64,000 bases of DNA from JAJDNH01 sp964552395 (lineage in GTDB: Bacteria; Acidobacteriota; Thermoanaerobaculia; Thermoanaerobaculales; Sulfomarinibacteraceae), in assembly GCA_964552395.1 (NCBI GenBank), contig CAZKGM010000012.1:29648-93647 (forward strand). The letters run 5' to 3'. Below the pieces are notes generated by a model that was given only the letters and a program-made list of their open reading frames with translations, searched no databases and had not been told where the DNA came from. The translations under genes and the position numbers were made by a program. How positions within the stretch are numbered: position 1 is the stretch's first letter; each line of letters opens with the position of its first letter. Of the stretch, positions 58,771-64,000 are shown piece after piece.

Positions 58771-59852
58771 GCGTCCTCGGGGCCCGGCTCGCTCCGGATC
58801 TCGTCCCACGCGCCCCGGTACGCGATCTGGGACCTGATTCGCTGCATCTCCACAACCTCGTTCTCGGCTCCGCAGAGGGCCGCGAGGGTGGCGATCACCT
58901 CCAGGTACACGGGCGGTCGGCCGGTGACCGACAGGAAAGTGTGGCGGATCGTGTCGAGGCGCCGCGGGGTGGCCAGTCGCCGGAGATCATTGACGGTCTC
59001 GACACCGCGCGAGTAGAGGAACTTGATGATGTTGTTGATGTCGCGCTGGGCACAGGCGATGCCGATCTCGGCCAGCACGGACGGCAGGTTCTCGACGTTG
59101 AGCGGGTCGGTGCCGCCGTAGCTGACCTCCTGCTGGAAACGGTTCAGCTCCTCGTACAGGAAGTTGAAGTGCTCGTCGATGGCGCTGAGGTGCTGCGATA
59201 GGATTTGCAGCTGGCGTCGTGCTGCGATGCTCGCCGCCTTGCCGGGCTTGTATCCGAGATGATGTTCGATCTCGCTCCACAGCTCCTGCGCCAGGGTCCT
59301 GACCTGGAGCTCAAACCATGGCCGATCGGGCTCGGGGACGCTACTCCTTCTGAGCCGGACCGTGTAGTGCACCGAGGAATAGCCGCTCTCCTTCTCGGAC
59401 TGGCCGAGGTGGTCCAGGCTCAGTATGCGCGTTGCGTTGGCGCTCATGTAGGCCATGGGAGGTTCGTCGCGTGAGACCTCGAGCTCCTGGGAGTCGTGGA
59501 TCTCGCGGTCGATCAGGGTCAAGTGGCTCAGAAAATAGACCACGACGCGAACGCCGAGCGCATCGTCCATAGAACGGAAGCTCTCGGCTCGCAGGCCGGC
59601 AGGGAAGGCGTCGGCCTTGCGCAGGATCTTGTCGACGACCTGCTCCGGTCGCTTGATGCGGGAGGTCGAGGCGTGAATGGGGGATGGGATGGGTACGCCG
59701 GTCCGCTGCCTGTGACGACTCCAGTACGAGGGCTGCTGGCGCTCATTCAGGTAGCGCATGACCTCGTTCTGGCTCGGTTTCAACACCTCGCGCACGTAGC
59801 GCTGGTAGCTGTCGAGGAAGCGATCGAGCTGCTGAGCGTCGTCGGCGGTCAC
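58767..59852 (-). CDS. RelA/SpoT-type nucleotide synthetase
   Basis: A 361-residue soluble protein with a RelA/SpoT synthetase domain (about 60-215): RIKRPEQVVDK, DDALGVRVVVYF, ESGYSSVHYTVR and FELQVRTLAQELWSEIEHH. These correspond to the GTP- and ATP-binding and catalytic segments, and the aspartate and glutamate expected for activity are present. No hydrolase (HD), TGS or ACT domain is seen. The C-terminal 140 residues are helical and of unknown type. GTG at 59852 follows GGGAGG; a longer frame begins at 59879. A (p)ppGpp-type or related nucleotide product is expected. Confidence 0.85.
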   Translation of the reverse strand: MTADDAQQLDRFLDSYQRYVREVLKPSQNEVMRYLNERQQPSYWSRHRQRTGVPIPSPIHASTSRIKRPEQVVDKILRKADAFPAGLRAESFRSMDDALGVRVVVYFLSHLTLIDREIHDSQELEVSRDEPPMAYMSANATRILSLDHLGQSEKESGYSSVHYTVRLRRSSVPEPDRPWFELQVRTLAQELWSEIEHHLGYKPGKAASIAARRQLQILSQHLSAIDEHFNFLYEELNRFQQEVSYGGTDPLNVENLPSVLAEIGIACAQRDINNIIKFLYSRGVETVNDLRRLATPRRLDTIRHTFLSVTGRPPVYLEVIATLAALCGAENEVVEMQRIRSQIAYRGAWDEIRSEPGPEDA

Positions 59853-60032
59853 CGGAAAGCCTCCCGCACCACGATACACGACGTAGCAAGCGTCGCGGGA
59901 GGAGGGGCTTCCGTACGATCGAAAGCGGTCTCGATCTCAGCAAGGACGCTGGAACAGGGCTACACTTCCATGCATGGTGAGAGAGGTTGAAGAGAACCCT
60001 TTGGGAGCGAATCGCTTTGTGTGGGGGTGTGC

Positions 60033-61196
60033 ATGATCGGGACGGCGCTGTCGCGATGGATCGTGGGGCCGAACCCCGACTGGATGGACCCAAGTGTCCG
60101 CAAGCGTGTCGGCTTGCTCGAGGGCTGGGTCAGTGTCGTGGTCAACCTCACCGTGTTCGCCGTGAAGCTGGTGCCAGGCATCCTCATCGGCAGCATTTCC
60201 CTCATTGCCGATGCTTTCCACTCGCTCAGCGACGTCGTCACCTCTGTGGTGGTCATCTGGAGCTTCCGCGCTGCGGCCAAACCGCCCGACCGCGAGCACC
60301 CGTTCGGCCACGGGCGGGTGGAGAGTGTGGCGTCGCTGATCGTCGCCTTGCTGCTGCTGGTCGCGGCGGTCGAGTTCGGGCGCACCGCCATCGCGGGGCT
60401 CCTCCACCCGAGGTCCGTCACTGCCTCCCTGCCGCTGCTGGGAATCCTGATCGTGACCATCGTGCTCAAGGAGTGGCTCGCCCGTTTCTCGGCTTGGCTC
60501 GGCCAGCGCATCGGATCGGTAACGCTGGAAGCCGACTCCTGGCACCATCGCAGCGATGTCTTCGCGACGGGAGTCGTTGTGGTGGCGTTGGCGGGAGAGC
60601 GGCTCGGCTGGCAGCGGCTGGATGCGATCGGCGGGCTCATCGTTGCCGGCTTCATCGTTGCCGCCGGCGTCCAGCTCGTGCGGCGTTCGCTCGACCCGCT
60701 GATCGGCGAGGCTCCGTCGCGCGAGCTACAGGTGCGGATCCGTGAGCTGGCGACGGGAGTCGGGCAGGTCGAGGCCGTGCACGATGTCCTCGTTCACAGC
60801 TACGGCCCACTGCTCGTGATCTCGCTCCACCTGGAGCTGTCGGCCGAGATTGACGTGGTCGCGGCACACGACGTGGCGGAGGAGGTCGAGCACCTGCTCG
60901 CCGACCGCCTGAGAGCAGTGGCGGTGGTTCATGTAGACCCGGTCGACCGGAACCATCCGCTCTACGAGCCGCTCAGCGGTTTCCTGGGAGAGCTGACAGC
61001 AGCGATGGACGGGGTGAGAGAGTTCCACGACCTGCGCTTGGTGGGCGGTGAGCACTCGTGCAACGTGGTCTTCGACCTGGCGCTTGAGGACGCTGACGCC
61101 GAGACCGTCGTCCAGCGTTATCGCGAGGCGATCCTGGCGAGGTTTCCACAGGTCAAGGCGGTCGTTATCGAGGTCGAGCCGACACTCGTTTACTGA
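60033..61196 (+). CDS. Cation diffusion facilitator transporter
   Basis: A 387-residue divalent-metal/proton antiporter. Six membrane helices lie within about residues 30-205, with the paired metal sites DAFHSLSD (helix 2) and DSWHHRSD (helix 5). A cytoplasmic domain follows (about 210-300; HDVLVHSYGP, LHLELSAEIDV), and then about 80 more residues forming a second small alpha/beta unit (FHDLRLVGGEHSCNVVFD). GGGGGT precedes the ATG. The metal is not predictable; Zn, Mn or Fe are usual. Confidence 0.92.
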   Translation: MIGTALSRWIVGPNPDWMDPSVRKRVGLLEGWVSVVVNLTVFAVKLVPGILIGSISLIADAFHSLSDVVTSVVVIWSFRAAAKPPDREHPFGHGRVESVASLIVALLLLVAAVEFGRTAIAGLLHPRSVTASLPLLGILIVTIVLKEWLARFSAWLGQRIGSVTLEADSWHHRSDVFATGVVVVALAGERLGWQRLDAIGGLIVAGFIVAAGVQLVRRSLDPLIGEAPSRELQVRIRELATGVGQVEAVHDVLVHSYGPLLVISLHLELSAEIDVVAAHDVAEEVEHLLADRLRAVAVVHVDPVDRNHPLYEPLSGFLGELTAAMDGVREFHDLRLVGGEHSCNVVFDLALEDADAETVVQRYREAILARFPQVKAVVIEVEPTLVY

Positions 61197-61263
61197 GCCC
61201 GCTTCCGGTTCTTGCGCCGGGTGGTACCTGTCGTGTCTTCCGGCCCCGGCTGAGCGCGCGTGG

Positions 61264-63816
61264 TCAACCTCCCATGACGCACAGAACGGCGTCACGGATC
61301 TTGGCGTGGTCGGGTACGGCGGCGCGTTCGAGCGCGCGGGCATACGGGATGGGGACGCTCGCCGCGCCGACACGGCACGGCGCCGCCTTGAGACGGCGCG
61401 GCGGGACGGTCTCGAGCACGCGGGCCACGATCTCGGCGCCAAAGCCGTGGAAGACGGGGCCTTCCTCGACCGTCACCAGGCGCCGCGTTCGCGCCACCGA
61501 GCGGACGATGGTCGTGGCATCGAGGGGGACGAGCGTGCGCGGGTCGATCACCTCGGCCTCGATGCCGTCGGCCGCCAGCTCGTCGGCCACCGCTAGGAGC
61601 AGAGTTCCGATGGCGCCGACCGCCACGAGGGTGACATCCGAGCCCTCGCGGGCGATGCGGGCGCGGGCGAGGGGGACGACACAGTCGCCGTCGGGGACGT
61701 CACCGGTTTCGAGGTACAGCAGCTTGTTCTCGAAAAAGAGGACGGGGTTCGAGGAGCGAATGGCGGCCTTGAGCAGGCCTTTGGCATCGGCCGGTGTCGA
61801 CGGTGCAACGACGATCAGGCCGGGGATGCCCGTCAGGAGCGCTTCCAAGCTCTGGCTGTGCTGGGCAGCCATGCCGAGGCCAGCGCCGCCCGGCGTGCGT
61901 ACGACGAGAGGCAGGGCGTACTGTCCGCCGGACATGTAGCGGAGCTTGGCCGCCTGGTTGACCAACGGGTCCATGCAGGTGGTCAGGAAGTCCGAGAAGA
62001 GGATCTCCGCCACCGGACGCATCCCCGCCATGGCGGCTCCAACGGCCGCGCCGACGATGGCGTACTCGGAGATCGGGGTGTCGAGCACGCGGCCGGGGAG
62101 CTCCTCGGCGAGACCGCTCGTGACCGCGAAGTAGCCGCCGTGGCTGACGTCCTCGCCGAGCAGGAAGACGCTGGCATCGCGCCGCATCTCCTCCGCGAGC
62201 GCCTCGCGGATGGCATCCGCACACGTCACTCGGCGGACGCCGGGCGGAGCCTCCCGTTGTCGGTAGAGCTCGGCGGGCTCCGGTGCGAACACGTGCTCGG
62301 AGAGTACCTCGACGGCGGGTTCGGGAGCGGCGAGGGCGGCCTCACGTGCCTGCGCTACGGCCGCGGTGGCGGTAGTCCGGATCTCCCGACAGCGGCTGTC
62401 GCTGAGAAGCCCCTCCTCGATGAGACTGCGCCGCCACGCCGCGATGGGATCGCGCTGCTTCCAGCGCTCGACCTCCTCGTCGCCTCGGTAGCTTGCGGTT
62501 TCACCCTCCATGTGGCCGTGCCAGCGGTAGGTCAGGCACTCGATAAGGGAAGGACCTTCGCCGGTGCGAGCGCGCACGACGGCCGCCTCGGCGGCCTCGC
62601 AGACCGCGTCCGGATCGTTGCCGTCGATGCGGACGCCGGGGAAGCCGTAGGCCGCCGCGCGGTCTGCGAGCCGCGTCACCCGGCTGTGGCGTGCGACTGC
62701 GGTGAACTCGCCGTACTGGTTGTTTTCGATCACGAACACGACCGGCAGGTCGAAGACCGCGGCGAAGTTTGCCGCCTCATGGAACATCCCCTGGTTCACA
62801 GCGCCGTCACCGATGAACGCGACGTGGACGCGCTGTTCGCTTCGCAACCTCGACGCCAGCGCCGCGCCGGTCGCAATGAGCGCGGAAGCGCCCACGATTC
62901 CGTTGGCGCCGAGGGCGCCGACGCGAGCATCGGTAACGTGCATCGAGCCCCCGCGGCCGCCGCACAGGCCGGCCGCTCGACCGTAGATCTCGGCCATCAT
63001 GCCGTGGAGATCTGCACCCTTGGCGAGCATGTGACCGTGTCCGCGGTGAGTGGTGGCGATCGTATCAGTTGCCTGCAGCACCGAGCAGACGCCGACCGCG
63101 ACCGCCTCCTGGCCGATCGACAGGTGGATCGCCTCGGTGGGAAGCTCGCCGGCGGCATAGGCCTCAGAGAGCCGCTGCTCGAAGGCCCGGATGAGCTCCA
63201 TGCGTCGCAGCATCTCGACCTTGCGCTGGGCGCGCAGGGGTGGGTAGGCACCCTCCGCGGCGGGCGGCGGCGCGATCTCGGGCCGTCCCTCCACGAGCGG
63301 GATCAGGCCCAGGAGGGGATCGTCGGCGGCGGGGAGTCGGACGCCGACACGGCGCAGCAGACGGCTCAAGAATGGCAACCTGCGTCTGCTCGGCCGACCG
63401 GCGGCGGCCGGCACCAGATTCCCGAGACCGAGATCGCGAAGCACGATGGGGTAGATGTCGAACGCTGGTTGCACCGCCGGCAGGAGCCTGAGCGCCTTCG
63501 GCACCGAGCCGCGCGCGATCACCTGCCGCGTGGCGATCGCCTGCGGCACGTTGAGCCGCCCGAGCCAGAATCGATGCGCAACATCCGCCGTTTGCTGCAT
63601 CTCCACATCAGGCTCGAGCTCGCTCGCGCCGAGCTGCCACGAGATGGGCTGTGAGCGCAGGTCGACGGTGGCCTCGCCATCCGGGTTCCGCCAACGGAAG
63701 CGAACCACCAGGTTGCCGGCAACCAGCCGCTCTGAGATCTCGGGGGCTTCTCTCAGGCGCTCGAACAGGGCTCCCATGACGTGGTACAGCTGCTCGGTGG
63801 ACTCGAACGCAGCCAT
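61264..63816 (-). CDS. SCP2-domain + 2-oxoacid dehydrogenase E1 alpha-beta fusion
   Basis: An 850-residue single chain. Residues about 10-120 match an SCP2 lipid-binding domain (EPDVEMQQTADVAHRFWLGR, GSVPKALRLLP). After a linker, residues 195-510 are a ThDP-dependent E1 alpha part (HRGHGHMLAKG, GDGAVNQGMFHEAANFA, IENNQYGEF). Residues about 535-850 are the E1 beta part (LLGEDVSHGGYFAVT, PISEYAIVGAAVGAA, FSDFLTTCMDPLVNQAAK). E1 decarboxylates a 2-oxoacid and passes the acyl group to E2 lipoate; no E2 or E3 gene is in the window. The substrate could be pyruvate, acetoin or a branched-chain oxoacid. The 184 bases upstream (63817-64000) show no recognisable gene. Confidence 0.88.
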   Translation of the reverse strand: MAAFESTEQLYHVMGALFERLREAPEISERLVAGNLVVRFRWRNPDGEATVDLRSQPISWQLGASELEPDVEMQQTADVAHRFWLGRLNVPQAIATRQVIARGSVPKALRLLPAVQPAFDIYPIVLRDLGLGNLVPAAAGRPSRRRLPFLSRLLRRVGVRLPAADDPLLGLIPLVEGRPEIAPPPAAEGAYPPLRAQRKVEMLRRMELIRAFEQRLSEAYAAGELPTEAIHLSIGQEAVAVGVCSVLQATDTIATTHRGHGHMLAKGADLHGMMAEIYGRAAGLCGGRGGSMHVTDARVGALGANGIVGASALIATGAALASRLRSEQRVHVAFIGDGAVNQGMFHEAANFAAVFDLPVVFVIENNQYGEFTAVARHSRVTRLADRAAAYGFPGVRIDGNDPDAVCEAAEAAVVRARTGEGPSLIECLTYRWHGHMEGETASYRGDEEVERWKQRDPIAAWRRSLIEEGLLSDSRCREIRTTATAAVAQAREAALAAPEPAVEVLSEHVFAPEPAELYRQREAPPGVRRVTCADAIREALAEEMRRDASVFLLGEDVSHGGYFAVTSGLAEELPGRVLDTPISEYAIVGAAVGAAMAGMRPVAEILFSDFLTTCMDPLVNQAAKLRYMSGGQYALPLVVRTPGGAGLGMAAQHSQSLEALLTGIPGLIVVAPSTPADAKGLLKAAIRSSNPVLFFENKLLYLETGDVPDGDCVVPLARARIAREGSDVTLVAVGAIGTLLLAVADELAADGIEAEVIDPRTLVPLDATTIVRSVARTRRLVTVEEGPVFHGFGAEIVARVLETVPPRRLKAAPCRVGAASVPIPYARALERAAVPDHAKIRDAVLCVMGG

Positions 63817-64000
63817 CTCAGCCTCCCTGCCGGCGCGGGGCCAGAGGCCCGGCCGGAAACCCGAGTGTCTTCCGTTGCGAGCGCCACGGGCCCAGATTCG
63901 AGGCGTCGTGCCGCTGGCGATGTTGTTTCGTCGTCAAGGCGCGACAACGAAGAAGGAGGGCCCGTGCCGCCGCAACCCACCGGGCGGGCTTAGCTTGCGG

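Noticed and set aside
61858..63654. Plus-strand open frame of 598 codons opposite the E1 fusion
   Set aside because: Composition and lack of motifs mark it as a shadow of the dehydrogenase gene.
1..64000. tRNA, rRNA, tmRNA or prophage genes
   Set aside because: Gaps between genes were read by eye on both strands; none holds a cloverleaf, a conserved RNA core or phage/transposase genes. A covariance-model scan was not possible here.

Overview
The window is about 64 kb of GC-rich bacterial chromosome with short gaps and roughly 48 protein genes. No rRNA, tRNA, CRISPR array, transposase, integrase or phage gene was seen. The cell is Gram-negative: there is a FadL-type outer-membrane barrel, an LpxL-like acyltransferase and an ExeA/GspB secretion pair. 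Several gene types together point to Acidobacteriota, possibly Thermoanaerobaculia: large BNR-repeat secreted proteins, a TPR-rich Ser/Thr kinase beside secreted TPR-like proteins, an HTH-PtsN fusion, an M1-M28-PDZ peptidase and a GreA with a long N-terminal extension. That assignment is an inference from gene content, not from a marker gene.

Layout. 1-6.8 kb: a DUF2339 membrane protein cut by the window edge, a helix-hairpin-helix protein, an AhpD-like protein, a lipid-A-type acyltransferase, alkaline phosphatase, and a pseudo-receiver/DUF4388/DegV fusion. 7-14 kb: a secreted protein made of four RskA-like modules, an OmpR-type two-component system and the extended GreA. 14-17.6 kb: a ChaN-PDZ protein, then exeA and gspB. 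17.9-23.6 kb, minus strand: the M1-M28-PDZ peptidase, a LOG-family enzyme, a P-loop nucleotide-binding protein and HTH-PtsN. 23.8-29.1 kb: acpP-fabF, a ClC channel and etfBA. 29.2-40.7 kb: a very tight housekeeping run, glyQ-glyS-ppdK-ktrA-gmk-rpoZ-coaBC-udg, followed by hflKC. 40.7-49.4 kb: a multi-PAS hybrid histidine kinase, a C69 dipeptidase and a BNR-repeat protein. 49.4-55.9 kb, minus strand: a cassette of Ser/Thr kinase, two secreted TPR-like proteins and a FadL-type barrel. 56-64 kb: a small orphan, a degenerate NtrC-type regulator, another small orphan, DUF3047 coupled to a RelA/SpoT synthetase, a cation diffusion facilitator, and an SCP2-E1alpha-E1beta fusion.

The best candidates for something not well described are these: (1) the kinase/TPR/TPR/barrel cassette, where the kinase carries nine TPR-like units and the two secreted proteins share a YG-x-x-F/Y-x-x-Y-x-P module; (2) an NtrC-family regulator whose AAA+ domain has lost its Walker A and Walker B residues but keeps its PAS and Fis parts; (3) a fatty-acid-binding DegV protein fused to a receiver that lacks the phospho-acceptor; (4) a secreted four-module RskA-like protein next to a two-component system, with a shared upstream motif; (5) the SCP2-E1alpha-E1beta single-chain dehydrogenase.

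Non-coding structure includes three unrelated low-complexity repeat blocks in gene gaps, several perfect GC hairpins between convergent genes, a good sigma70-type promoter with a 5'-end hairpin before the HTH-PtsN gene, and a FadR/TetR-like palindrome before etfBA.
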